Positions 25,715-37,836 of a DNA stretch of 64,000 nt are shown piece after piece. The notes under the pieces were generated by a model. It had not been told where the DNA came from and ran no database searches. It was given only the letters and a program-made list of their open reading frames with translations. Position 1 is the first letter of the stretch; the number at the start of each line of letters is the position of its first letter. The DNA is from Annona cherimola (lineage: Eukaryota; Streptophyta; Magnoliopsida; Magnoliales; Annonaceae), in NCBI GenBank assembly GCA_030490835.1, contig CM059977.1, positions 15,409,399 to 15,473,398 on the forward strand. The letters run 5' to 3'. The position numbers and the translations under genes were made by a program.

Positions 25715-26042
25715 TATATACAAGCTCAGCCATATATTGCTATCCGTATTATTATCCTAGTCTGTTCAAATTTTATACTAGTCTATTTAAATTTTATCTA
25801 CGTCTATACCGTATTACCGTGAGGATTTAAAATATACATGATTGTAATATCTATTATTTTATTGTATATAAAAATATTTATATACAAGCTCAGCCATATA
25901 TAGCTATCCGTATTATTATCGTAGTTTGTTCAAATTTTATACTAGTCTATTTAAATTTTATCTACTTCTATACCGTATTACCGCGAGGATTTAAAATATA
26001 CATGATTGTAATATCTATTATTTTATTGTATATAAAAAAATT
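25715..26042. repeat. Tandem duplication, 2 x 164 bp
   Basis: The unit starting ATATACAAGCTCAGCCATAT occurs at about 25715 and again 164 bases later (CAAGCT at 25721 and 25885). The copies differ at only a few positions, for example CCTAGTCTG against CGTAGTTTG. A recent local duplication of non-coding DNA. Confidence 0.92.
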
Positions 26043-26454
26043 TAAAAAATGTATCCACGTCATGGCTAATCCATCATTTACATTTGCAAGTGTCTTTTTT
26101 TTTTTTTCTAAAAATCGAAAACTAAGAATCTAATCAATCACCTCCTCATTCTCTGTCACCCTTGCTTTGAATTACAACAACTTATTTTATCTATTAACTG
26201 CCGGACTCATCACTCATTACGTTTTTTAGTTTTCTGCAAACTTGGCTGTGAGATCCAACTACCTTTTTAAATCTGCCTAGGGCATGTAGTGCCGGTGCAA
26301 GAGGAATTCGAGTTTTGACTGACAGCCACCAAATTCCTCACAAGATATGCCTTTTTTAGCAAGATGGAAGCAGGCAGATATGGTCTTCAATCCGCAATGA
26401 GCGCACTTGCGAGAGAATGCGCGACGGACACCCCTTGATCAGAGATACGAGCTA

Positions 26455-26672
26455 TGTTTGTTGAGAGAAAATTAAAAATAGGAATGATTTTTTTTTTAAA
26501 GTTATTAATTACTTTTCTTTTTTTTCATTTTTACTTTTATATTTTAATAATTTTTATATTATTATATAATTACCCTACCCATTTCTACTTTATTTCTACT
26601 CTACTCTAATTACATTCATTCTATTATCTATTATTCATTCTCATTATACTCATACCAAACACACTTCTCAAT
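26455..26672. mobile_element. Family B MITE-like element
   Basis: Left end ATGTTTGTTGAGAGAAAATT and right end ACCAAACACACTTCTC are rough inverse copies. The inside has the family's STTTACTTTTAT and ACCCTACCC type phrases. Boundaries approximate. Confidence 0.5.
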
Positions 26673-27024
26673 AATAATTTATTTGTTTTTTTTTTTTTTT
26701 TTTTGTAGCTTATGTGGATGGGAAACGATTTCTTTGAGGTTTTTCTAACCATTAACAGTTCATGAGACTACCACGCTTGTCACCCTGGTGGTGAAACCAT
26801 TTGTCATGCATGTCGCTGGCATGACTTCGACTGGCAGCTGGGGTGGTTTTTTCTTGTTTATTATTTATAAGTTGTCTCCCTTAATTTATTAGTGTAGTTA
26901 TGTCTTTAGATTTCTTGTTATGCCTTGAGATTTTTAAAAATGTCTAAAATATATCTATAAAAAAAGTCAATAAAACAAAGTCATTTGGATATATATGTCT
27001 GTATATACATACATACGAGAGCTA
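26673..27024. other. Intergenic, poly-T run, no gene seen
   Basis: A T run lies at about 26684-26704. Nothing else recognisable. Confidence 0.45.
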
Positions 27025-27335
27025 TTCTTGTACAGTGTCACTGCATTTATCTATATAAATTTTATAGAAAATAGTTTACGTGTTTAAAAAAACTGCTTTA
27101 AAATTGTTATTTTTATCCAAATATTTTATTATATTGAATTATACCAATTTTAAATGGGATCCATATACATATTTAATTTGGATAAAAATTAATATGATAA
27201 TAGAATACATTATTGTAAATATAACGAGTGAAGTAGATTATAATTTTATCATTATTTTGGATTCATTTTGACGCCAGTGCACCGTAATTATAATTGCAGT
27301 GGCGCTGCTCCTAAAAATCTCTCTTTATATATCTA
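27025..27335. mobile_element. Family G MITE, degraded copy 3
   Basis: Left CAGTGTCACTGCATTTATC and right GCCAGTGCACCGTAATTATA, then GCAGTGGCGCTGC, match the ends of the 20145 element. The inside shares AATAGAATACATTATT. More diverged than copies 1 and 2. Confidence 0.6.
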
Positions 27336-27654
27336 TGATAATGAGATTTTCTATAACTTAAATTCAAATTTTTTTAAAAAAAAATGCCAAGCCATCTCAT
27401 GGAATTAATTCCACGGTTAACTCCCCAGTAGGAAAAATGAAGGTCGTGGCCAGCAGTACTCGTCGTAGATGCCTGTCCTGTCCGGATGGCCGGATGGGTG
27501 AGTTCGGTGGCACATGGGCAGCACGATCCTCTTTCCATGCGCGTCAGTGGGAAGATCTCATCAAAGACGGGCCGTGTCCAACTCAGGCTCGTTAAGCACA
27601 GAAAATTCCACGGCAGCTATTACAATAGCGACGTGCCTGCTTATGAATAACGGA

Positions 27655-28117
27655 AATGGCTTCAATGAAACCTGAAACCTTTTTTATTTTTAAAATTTTA
27701 ATTTCTGATGAAAAATTCAATTAATTTATTATATTTAACACTATTTGTTCAGTTAGGAAACTAAGTTTCATCTTAATTCAATATATGGATTGGTCACATT
27801 TGCTCAAAAATAAGTACATTTACGTGTAAATTATAAAAAATACTTAGATCTATGCATTCTAATAATATTCTATAAAATCATTTATCTACATATTATTGAT
27901 ATTTTATATGGTTTAAATGTTAAAAAACTACTTTAAAGTTGATATTTTAATATTCAACTATATTATTACGTTGATTTTACACATTTATAAATATGTACGT
28001 GAAATTTAAAAATATATTTTTTTAGAATACTCTAAACGATGCTAAATACAATAGATAAAGTGAATTTTCTATCAACTATATAAATTTTAAAAATAGAAAT
28101 GGTTTCATAGAAGCGGC
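27655..28117. mobile_element. Family C MITE
   Basis: Left TGGCTTCAATGAAACC and right (other strand) CCGCTTCTATGAAACC form the terminal repeats, each followed by TATTTTTAAAATTT on its own strand. The inside has TTAATTTATTATATTTAACA and its inverse AAATACAATAGATAAAGTGA. Non-coding. Confidence 0.6.
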
Positions 28118-28505
28118 AACGTTAGAAAAATAAACTTTTTAAAGTTTGCTTATTTGAAAATTTGATCTCGTGATTTTGATATTTTGAAAAATTAACTTTA
28201 GAATTTTTTTTGAATTTTACGAAAAAAAATCCTAACCTCGGGCGGTGCTAGAAAATAGCCATTCACGGTTTTGAGTGAACGAAAATTTCTAGGATTATTT
28301 CTCACAAATCGAAAACTTTGATGGTTATTTTTTCAAATGCCCGAACTATGAGGGCAACTTTTTAATTGAGTAGACTTAGAGAGTTATTTTTACAAACACT
28401 CCTAAATTACTTAGATCATTACAAATAACCCTAATTTACTTAGTGTGAACATGATCTTTAAAAATGGAAATAAAAATTAAATGTACATTCTGTATTTCTA
28501 GTATA
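28118..28505. other. AT-rich intergenic, no gene seen
   Basis: No recognisable gene or repeat end. Confidence 0.45.
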
Positions 28506-28815
28506 ATTAAAATGTTTATTTTTTCTGTAAAATTAAAATAAATGAATTTTAAGTGCGTAGTAATTTAAAATTTGCCACGATAAGTAATTTTAAAATTGCA
28601 TTTCTGATGTTTCAATAAAAATACAAGAAAGTATCTTTAAATATGAAAATATAAGAAAGATTAAAATGTTTAATTTTTTCTGTAAAATTAAAATAAATGA
28701 ATTTTAAGTGCGCAGTAATTTAAAATTTGCCACGATAAGTAATTTTAAAATTGCACTTCTGATGTTTCAATAGAAATACAAGAAAGTATCTTTAAAATTT
28801 AAACATGAAAATATG
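28506..28815. repeat. Tandem duplication, 2 x 154 bp
   Basis: ATTAAAATGTTTA at 28506 recurs at 28660, and the following 150 bases are nearly identical, including AATTTGCCACGATAAGTAAT and TGATGTTTCAAT. A recent non-coding duplication. Confidence 0.9.
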
Positions 28816-29893
28816 AGAAATATTTTTAAAAGTAAATTTTTATATTTTAAAAGCATTTTGACTATTTTTAAGCTATGATATTGGGTGATTAATTTTTAGT
28901 ATCCATTATTATGGAAATTTTCAAGATATTAAAGACACCCATTAACAATTGAGCTTAGAAGTATTTTAGAAAACTAAGAATAAAATTTCCTTTTAAGATA
29001 ATTTTTATAATTATTATTATAATATAATGAAAATAAGTTCTAAAATCATTTACGGTGAAATTTTTTAAATCTAAAAGAATAGATGCTTATGATAAATAAC
29101 AAAACAATTTTTTTTCACAATAAAACTTTTTTTTCCACTTAGAATATATTTTTAATCATTCATTCAATTTTTATGCAACTTCTCTATTTTTTGATTATTC
29201 ATCCATGATTTTGCTTATATTTATTTATTTTAACTTTTTTACTTATTATCATTATTTCTATTATATTATGTCACATTCTCTGATTTTCAAAGCTTATCGA
29301 TTAGAGGGTATTTGTTTCCACCACATAAATTTCAAAATAAAACTTTTCATTCTTTATAACTAATGTATTTTTAATTATTTTTTTACTTATTCATATATGA
29401 ATATCTTAATTTTTAATTATTTATTTACAACCATTAATACATATTTGTATATTTTAATTTTATTTTCTTTATTTATTAGCATTATCCCTATCATATAATA
29501 TTATTTTATTTTATTTTAAAAACTTTTACACCTGAAATTTTTAATGCCTGAAATTGTTAGTAAATATTTTTATTACTTTCCAGACATATACTTTTTCACC
29601 ATCTAACATTAAATTTTTTCTATTTTTCTATAGGTGGTATTCAAAATGATTTTTGAATGGAATATGTATCCTTGGTCCAAAGACAATTTTTCAATTTTTA
29701 ATATGTTTTATATTTATAATATAATTTTTTTAATTCTCAATAAATACCATTACATTCTCATTCGTTTGTTCCATTCATCGAAGTTTTTTAAATCCTTGAC
29801 AACGATTTATGATATTTTTAATTTTTTTTGGTAATCTTCCCTTTATTCTTTCCATGATTGTTTTATTTTATTTTATTTTATCTCTATATTTTT
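28816..29893. other. AT-rich intergenic with family B-like parts
   Basis: TTCACAATAAAACTTTTTTT near 29118 and CCACATAAATTTCAAAATAA near 29320 resemble family B ends, but full elements could not be delimited. No gene. Confidence 0.4.
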
Positions 29894-30065
29894 CAATGTT
29901 GTCAGAACCTGATTTGAATCGGTTTGACTGGTTAATCTATCCGGTTTGAACCAGTGACATTAGCATGACATATTTATAATGTTGTAAATATTAAAAAAAC
30001 TTAATTTTAAATTAATATATTGATTTTACAAATAAATCAGTGATTTTGGGATATCAAATGATGGA
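29894..30065. repeat. Dispersed repeat, family D, copy 1
   Basis: CAATGTTGTC followed by GAATCGGTTTGACTGGTTAA and ATGACATATTTATAATGTTG matches a segment at 54378 over about 150 bases. GGTTTGA/CCGGT-rich ends are common in dispersed plant repeats; the class is not known to me. Confidence 0.65.
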
Positions 30066-30479
30066 GTAATTTAATTTCCTTGTAATTCCGTATAAGGGGA
30101 TTGGAGATGCCTAGCTGTCTCGATCAAGCCCGTCTATTTGGTTGTGCAGCGAATAATTAATTAAACTATTAAACTGCAATACATTGAATGTTTCGAGTAT
30201 TAGTTACTTTGATAACAAAATTGATGTGAATCAGCTGGATCTTATCAAAAGAATAAAAAAAAAATTGAGTGGTTCGAATTAGTTGAAGGTTGCAAATGAC
30301 CTGTATTATATTACATACAACAATCCCAAACTTCAAATAATAAATATATAAAACTTTTATATCGTTAAAGCAAACTTGTATCGTAATTTTCTAATAAATG
30401 TATCTTATTACTCTTAATATATATATATATATATATGAATGAGTTAAATATTTGATTTAGATTGCAGTTAATATCATAG

Positions 30480-30950
30480 GTACGAGCCTCAACGATGGGG
30501 TGGATTTGTGGCGGCGGGAGCGTGCCGGCGTTGCGGACGAGGAGGATGCACGGCGCAGCGGACGGCGCGCGCGCGTGGCGGGTGCGTGCGTGCGGGCGGT
30601 GGCGCTGCGGACGGCGAGCTCTGCACGGGCGGACGACACTGCGGGCGAGGAGGACGGCAAGCTCTGCGGGCGAGGCGGGTTTCCGATGACGGCGGGAGCG
30701 GCGGGCTAGGGTTTCATCTTTCTTCAGTTTGTGAAGGGGGAAATGAGGAGGGCGAGCAGACGATTCGACGAATTCAGGATTCGTTATTTCGTTCGTTTTT
30801 TTTAAAATATATATTAGGGCCCGCCTGTCCGACCGGGCGAACCTGGTTCGACCGCCGGTTTTGCATAAATAAACCGAACCGCACAGCATCGAATCGGGAA
30901 CTGGATCGGTTTCCGGTCGGACCGGCCGGTCCGGCATATTTTTATGATAG
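30480..30950 (-). other. Isolated GC-rich island, possible captured gene piece
   Basis: About 240 bases (30480-30720) are very GC-rich inside strongly AT-rich DNA. On the minus strand the order resembles a plant gene start: GGACCGGCCGGTCCGACCGG, then AAACCCTAGCC near 30705, then a run of Arg/Pro/Ala-rich codons. Frames stay open on both strands, which GC-rich DNA does by chance. No product recognised. It could be the end of a transposon carrying a captured 5' exon. Confidence 0.4.
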
Positions 30951-31700
30951 TTGCTTTATATATCAAATTGAATAGGAATGTAGCCTTGATTTCGAATTTC
31001 TTTCACTACAAAGCACTCTACAATTGAGTTATCCCACCTGTTTGAAATTTTTTTTTAAAATATGTATAAAAATTCATTTATTTTAAAAATGTCCAAATCA
31101 ATCGTCGATAGAGAGAGCTAAGATGAAGGTAAAAAGAAGAAAAAAGGAAGAACTTGTTTTTACTTTTGATTTATTTTATAATATAAATTACTGAATAAGC
31201 ATTTCACCTTTAAAATAATTTTAAAAATAATTTATACAAGCAAGCAGTGCTATAAAGTTCAAAGCAAACATTTTAATGTATACTAACACTGCGAAAAAAG
31301 GAATGTGAGGAATGTGATTGTTCGCTTTCAATTAAAAATGTAAAAAAGAAAAAAAAAAGAGAGGAATGCGACGAATGTGGATGCTCGTTTTGATTGAATT
31401 TGGTTTAAGAAGTATGCAAAACGTTAAGTACGGCAGGATTTAGTGAAGAAAACGATGATAATGTAAAGGAGAGTTTTGAAAAAGAAAAAAATAAAAAAAT
31501 TTTGAGAAATATTTTTTAAAAATTTCCCCCTTTTTTCACACATTTTCTATATAACTATTTCAGTTTACATTCATTCTTCTCATCTTTTTATATAATTCTG
31601 ATATTTATTTTAACTCTATTTTTATTATTTATAATCATTACTTTTTTATGCGATAATCATTACCTTTGTCACTTAAAATCCGGGTTCCGCTCAAGATTTT
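30951..31700. other. AT-rich intergenic, no gene seen
   Basis: Family B-like phrases near 31440-31680 (GTAAAGGAGAGTTTTGAAAA, then ATCATTACTTTT). No gene. Confidence 0.4.
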
Positions 31701-31850
31701 TTTTTTTTGGGTTCCCTGTTGGGGGGGGGGGATCTAAAATTCCAAACCCATACGAAATGACGAAAGCAAGATTATTTTCTCACGCGTGAACATCACACAC
31801 GTTTTGAGCTTCCGGCGGGAAAGCCGGCAACTGGTGTGGGTAGAGAGGCC

Positions 31851-31854
<4 letters not shown>

Positions 31855-31882
<28 letters not shown>
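31855..31882 (+). repeat. (TC)14 tract in the LSM12 leader
   Basis: Fourteen TC dinucleotides 63 bases before the LSM12 ATG. Pyrimidine tracts of this kind are frequent in plant 5' UTRs and core promoters, so it probably lies in the leader or at the start site. A G run of about 11 lies 120 bases upstream. Confidence 0.85.
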
Positions 31883-31944
31883 CGGCAGCATAAAACACGA
31901 AGACTCTCCGCTGCGTTTTGGAATTTTTTTGCGATAGGACCACC

Positions 31945-34900
31945 ATGGATGGAGACGAATTTGCGGTGGGATGCTACATCAACGTGAAGACGAGCTTGGG
32001 CGACGAGATAGAAGGGCAGATCATCACCTTCGACAGACATTCCAACATCCTTGTTCTTCATATCCTTTTTTTGCCCTTCCCCTCTCGCTTTTATCCTCTT
32101 TTGCTTTTCTCTCTCTTTTCTGTCTGCTTTAGATCTCTTTCTCCGAAGCTGAAGAAAAAGAAAACTGATTTCCCTAACGACGAGTTCACAGGAAGGATCC
32201 AAAGCCACCGGACTACGCCGCAATCTTCGCCTCTTGAAGGCAAGCTATATCAAAGAAGTCTCTCTTCTCGGCCAATCGGAAGAAGATCCTCTTGATCTCA
32301 AGAAATGTTACCTCGATCTCAGCACTCTCCAGTCGAGGGAGGAGGCCGCTGTCAGGTGGTTTCCGGCAATTCTGGTTTCCTCTTCCTCTTCTTCATCTAT
32401 TTTCAAGTTTTTTTTTTCGCTGACTGGTGGGAGGATTGCAGGCAAGCGGAGCTCGAGGCGGAGAGGATTGGCGTTGGAGTGACTAGCGAGGCCCAGGGCA
32501 TCTTCGACGCGTTGTCTAAGACGTAAGTGTTCAGTACCAGATTGATTTTTCCAAGTTTGTAGATAAGGTTGTGCTTGGTCCCTGGGACGTGAAAGTGAAT
32601 GATCTTTCCTCAAGCTCATAGCAATGATCGAGTTTTATTTTGCTCCAAATAATGAGTAATAAAAATTGGAACTTTAATCATGCAATTACAGCTGTGTTTA
32701 TGTGTTCAATGCTAACTCAGAGACACTTCTAACTAACTGGGAGTTTGGAAAGTGTTTTGCTTTTACTTGCAGGATATCATTTCTTCTATTATAATGCTTT
32801 TATATAGGGCTTGGCTGTATTTGTGCAAGAAACGGTGTAAGGAGGTTGAGATTCGAGTTTGGACTGCATTTGGTTGTAGCAATGCAGGAAGAAAGTTGTT
32901 ACTCTGATTGGAAAAATGTAGTAAGGGGTTAAGTATCTTATGGTGTGGAATCTCTTTAGTCAGGACATTCAAAACTGTATCTGAGAAGGGTAGCATTGTT
33001 TGAAATGACGTGTATGACCTCAAGTTTAGACCTCACTTCCCAATTATGCAACTTTCTGTTTTCATCTACTCTATTGCTTATTGAGCATACGAACGTAGCT
33101 GTTACCAGTAAAATCTTGAAATGTTGCAGATGACATGTATAAATCCTTTCCTTCCCAAAAAAGCAACTTATTGTTCACTCAATTCTTCGTTGGAGCATAC
33201 GGCAGCTGTATATAACTGAAAAGCTATGAAGCCCAGAACATCCACCATTGTCTATGAAGAGGTGGTCATGAATCTCGTCTCTCATGACAGCCATTATGAC
33301 TGGTACCCCCAGGGCCATTGTCAGAAGCACTCAACTAAACATGATTGTTACACATCACTAGAGGATTGTTATGAGGGGGTATCTGAATGAAGATCCTCTC
33401 TCTAGAGTCTAAAGCGATGGTTTATCATCAGTGTTGTTATATCAAAACCATTGTGTGCCTTGTCACACCTTGATCAGTTGGTTGGGTCAGCTAATTTTCA
33501 TATACGTTACCCATTCATAATAATATTTTATCGCACAACTTAAAGTCAGTACCTAATCTTCTTATGTGATCTTATAATTATTTTGTTGTTTAACCTAACT
33601 GATTGGGGTTGCCTATAGGTTCCTGCTTCACCATCCCTATATCACATCCTTATTTTTATTTACTAGGTTACATTTTTTTGTACTACCTCCCCCTAGGCTT
33701 CTACAGGGATGACCTTGCTCACTGACAGACTGTTAAACTGTTGTATGATGATGCATTACTAGAGGATCTTATTAGCATATGCCTGATGAGCAGCAGACTG
33801 GCTTTACTTTAAAGAGGTGTCAACTAGCGGCAATCAGCAACTCATATATTGTTTGGCATTTTCTCATGCATGCGTATAACCTGTGTATTTGCATGTTTGG
33901 AGTCTAAGGATTCTGTGCCTGTGGAATTAGCAGAACTTCTGATATGGCTGAAGCTGCTTGTATTTTATTGTTATCTGGATTTTAAAGTTGATGTTCACTC
34001 GATGTTGGAAAAACTACTTTTGCTGGTTCTTTTTGCATTAGTTCTCTGGAAAACTCAGGCTTTACATCTTGGTGAATTGAGACTGGAGTGATTCCGCACG
34101 TAAGAAAGAGTCTATTGTCTAGGAAACACTGCGACAATTGCTGCAAAAGCATCATATTGTGGCAATAAAACTAATTATGCGTTTGTTTCTGTTTCTGGTC
34201 TTGCATGAACATGTGTTCACAATTCATTACATATTCATAATTGCCCCACTATGAAAGGCTGGAACTTGATGGTACAAGGAGGAGAAGATGTTGCACTTTT
34301 AGAGTTATAGTGTGTGTGTTTGAGTTCTTTGTATGAACATGGCCATAGACTATGTTTGGAATCAAGGTAAAAGTGATGTGAAGATGTTTGGTTGGTGGAA
34401 AAGGTTTGTGATTATCAGGGCTTCAAAATAAATATAGCGTGATGACAACAGAATAGAGAGTACTGTTAGTCACAAGGTGAATAAAGATAAAATAGATATA
34501 TTTTTTTGATAGAAAGGTAGAGAGTGTCAGGGTGATGATTGTAAGGATATATGATAATCAGAAAAATAAGTTTGTTAGGAGTAATTAAACTACCATTTAG
34601 CAGAAATGCAATGTTTTTACTTCTTTTACGTGTTGCAGCTAGACACACGTAAAAAACATTAACCCAAAAAAAAAAAAAAAAACCATAAAACTTCTGTGAA
34701 ATGGATGGTCATTGTATCAGCAGGATGGGGATGATATTGGCTAAGGTTATAAAAAACAAAACTAATTAGAAGTTTTTGGGAGAACTCTCGGTAATATTGT
34801 GGAAAAAAAAATAGAGGTATTAAGGATAAAAGCTTTGATCATGAAAGGCAAGGCTATAATAGAACCAGTGGAAGGTGGAAAGAATATAGCTTGAGGTGTC

Positions 34901-37836
34901 AGGAGATACATGAAAACACTTGGGCTTGATGGGGACATAACTCAAGACTGACAAGAATGACATACAAAATCCATGTAATCTTAGGGGGAAATAGCTGTTG
35001 ATGACGATGATAAGAGTTGCTAATTATGAGTGTCACACTAAAATAGATGAGATGAAAAATAAGAGCATTTACAACATTTCTTGAACTTGTGCAGCATTTT
35101 ACTGTTATCCAAATGGATGGACAATGCATCTGAGCTATGCGGATATTAGAAACATACAATGACGATTGTGTTGCAAATGTACTTCAATCTTTTCTAGACG
35201 CCCATTGCAACTTTTTCTGCTTCCTACATGGTCCAATCCAATTAGCAAAACAATGTTTGAATAATTGTCTTGTTCTCCAGTGCTATCGACACTGTTTCTT
35301 CCTGTTTGCTGACAGCTCATGTACAAAGAGTTTCTCAAGTAAAAAATTCTCATTTTTTTCTGAAAAGAAAGTACAAACTCATTTTGATGGAAAGATTCTC
35401 CTTATTTTTCCCTCTTCTTCCTGGCATTCAAAAGTGATGTTTGTTGGTTCTATGAGGCAGCATTAAATGGTCTTGATTCATTAGTTGACTTTACCTTGTG
35501 AAACTCACCTCTTCAACAGCATCATCTGCTTCTCTTAAAGCAATTTTATTGCTTGCTTTAGTGATTGATACATTGTTTCTCATGATGCAAACAGCAGTAG
35601 TCCCCCTAAAATATTTCGATCTTTGAATGTTCCATCATCTACTCCTTACCCTAACTGCTATACTGCAGTGCACTTTCCACCCTATCAAGGATAATAGCAT
35701 TTAACTAAACGAGTCATCATTATATTTTTCTCTGTCAACCTTGCACCTTTGTTTTTCCTCCTCCATTAGTCCGTTATTTGTTGCCTTCATTCTAAATGTT
35801 TTTAGTTAACAGGTTGATTTTGTAGTGGTTGAACCATTTAAAATTCCATTTATTATTTTGCTGATCCATGTATCTCATCAGCTGATTCAGCACTTGACTA
35901 GGTACATATCTGGGATTGAATTTGAACTGTTTGGACTGGTGCTTCAGTCTTATGCCAGCCTATTGTTTGCTAGCATTTCATGGGTTCCTCCAATGCCATC
36001 ATTTCTTGTTGTATCCTGCTATAGTAGCACTCACGTGTTGGCACCAGTTTATTTTCGAGTGAGTTCCCTGATAGCCTAAGGGTGCCTCGCAAAGCACTGT
36101 TGGTGTTGGCTTTATGTTGTTCGGAAGTAAATTACATTATGCAACAGCAGGCACCAACACTTAATCCCCTGTTTTGCCATGTATTATTTGCATGAAGGCT
36201 TTAAATGTCTTCTCGAGATGCTTCTTGCTGATGCTACTTTGTTGCTGGATTTGCATCTAGAGTATTCCATGGCTGTCTGGCCAATTTTTGAGGACTTTTG
36301 GATATAAAGGCATCATTCTGTAGTTCTTGCTTTGTGTTATGTCTTCTGCAACTTATCATTGATCTCTCATTTTTCGCATCAAATACCCAGCTAGCTAATC
36401 CATGACCATTGTAAAATGATTCAGAACAGTAACATCACTTGCCTAATGTAATTGTAGATTCTCGATTAAAAACACACAATTAGTGTAGTTCCGTTTTGGA
36501 ATGAGTGAGGATGAGACATACAGTTCAGTTATGGTTGAGACTAAGCCTGCGAATGCAAGCCAGTAGGATTCTGGATGGTCTATTTCCTTGTGAATTGTCA
36601 ATTGCGTGTGGAATGGCAATGCCTGTGGCTCTGGAAAGTTTGTTCCCTGTGATGTATCCCATTTATTGATTGTGGATGGGGGATTACTGGGCATCAGAGT
36701 ATTTGCAATTTTTCCTGCTTAGCTCGTTGCAAATTCAAGTTTCTTATTTCCTCGTGTCTTGCTGCATCTAGGTAGTTAATGTTCATTGACATTTGAACTA
36801 TGTTCTTCCTCATGAATATAAAAACCAGATGCCTTTCTTGAAAGAAGTGGGCGGTGGAAATGACTTCAGAACTTTTGAGTTGAACAGGCGTACCAGTCGA
36901 TGATATAAGGTCCCAAAATTTCTTGGACAACGACATGTTTAAATGATGAAATGTAACGGGCACAACTGTTTTCCAAATGGATGAACACAGATACATGAAT
37001 CTTACAAGACCTTCCTGAGGAAAAATTATGATCAACAGGATATACATCCATCATTATGTGTACATTCACCTAATCTGTCCGAATGTTGGCCATAACCTTA
37101 GATGGGCATGCATTCATTTTTCAATAATTGGAGACTGGACATGCACCTAAGTTATCATAAATTTGAAAGTTGAAAGTGGATACACTGCCGTTTTTTTTTT
37201 TTTTTTTTTTTGGAAAGTGCTGTTATCCTCTTGGCAAAGCTTGTTGAATTTTTACTATTAACTATCCCTATTTTGAAGGGCACGGGGCTGATCTGTCTGC
37301 GACCTATTTGAATGACACTCTATCTTAAATCTCGTGTTAGATACACGATGCATGTGGTACCCTGTGCGTGTGCGTATTATTCTGCTGTCTCTTACTGTTT
37401 GAGCGCTTACAGTTACTTCCAGCTTGCTTCTGTTGGCCTTGGCCTTGCAATTCATTTCAGGTATTGTTTTCATTCTTACAATTGAATGCTTGCATGCTTG
37501 GTTCCCTGTGTTCTTTTTCAGGCTTCCAGTTCACTGGGATAAGACGGTCATAGTTGTGATGAACGAGGTGCGTGTCGGCAGTCCTTACTTTCCTGAAAAT
37601 GTAAGCGGAGGAACCTTAGCTGCCAACGAACGGGTGAAGAAAGTGGTAAGCATTTGTTTCCGCTGTGAATGATCCTACATAACCTGCATCCTCTTCCACA
37701 TTCTGAAGAGGGAAAAGCTATTTTTCTTTGTCAAATGCTTTTGCGGAGAATTATCACACATTTATTGATTTTGATGTGGTATAAGCAGCTGGAACTGGAA
37801 AGGAAGAGATTGCATTCTCGTACTCCTGGCCAGTGA
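31945..37836 (+). CDS. LSM12: LSM12 homologue (Lsm domain plus anticodon-binding-like domain)
   Basis: Exons are 31945-32059, 32190-32355, 32442-32522, 37522-37645 and 37789-37836, giving 177 residues and a TGA stop, the usual family length. The N-terminal part (MDGDEFAVGCYINVKT through NILVLQEGS) is the Lsm-like domain; from about residue 78 (KKCYLDLSTLQ) the LSM12 C-terminal domain follows, with IGVGVTSEAQ, VIVVMNEVRV and ENVSGGT, ending SRTPGQ. The ATG sits in a strong context (ACCATGG). All junctions close in frame, but exon 1 to 2 only if the intron is AT-AC (see its own entry). Intron 3 is 5.0 kb. In animals and yeast LSM12 works with ataxin-2-type RNA-binding proteins; the role in plants is inferred. 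Confidence 0.95.
32060..32189 (+). other. U12-type AT-AC intron in LSM12 (130 bp)
   Basis: The 5' site ATATCCTTTTTT matches the U12 consensus ATATCCTTT exactly. TTCCCTAAC at 32170-32178 matches the U12 branch sequence TTCCTTAAC at 8 of 9 places, with the branch A about 12 bases before the 3' end. The intron ends TTCAC. Joining C to AG restores a Gln codon and the sequence NILVLQEGS, as in other LSM12 proteins. A GT-AG alternative (GTTCTT at 32053 to CACAG) stays in frame but drops three conserved residues and has a poor donor. Confidence 0.9.
32523..37521 (+). other. Third intron of LSM12 (5.0 kb)
   Basis: Donor AC/GTAAGT at 32523 and acceptor TTTTTCAG before 37522. It contains a weak family B-like segment at about 34330-34600 and a long T run at about 37190-37212. 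Several open frames of 60-117 codons inside have no recognisable motifs. Confidence 0.85.

Noticed and set aside
30365..30937. Open frame of 190 codons on the minus strand
   Set aside because: It is kept open by GC-rich sequence; several other frames on both strands are equally open, and no domain is visible. Listed only as a GC-rich island.
31918..32295. Unspliced reading of LSM12 exon 1 through the first intron
   Set aside because: The frame turns into non-conserved residues right after NILVL; splicing as AT-AC restores the family sequence.
36080..36170. Short possible hairpin in LSM12 intron 3 (TGTTGGTG with GCACCAACA)
   Set aside because: Only about eight bases pair well before mismatches, too weak for a miRNA precursor claim.
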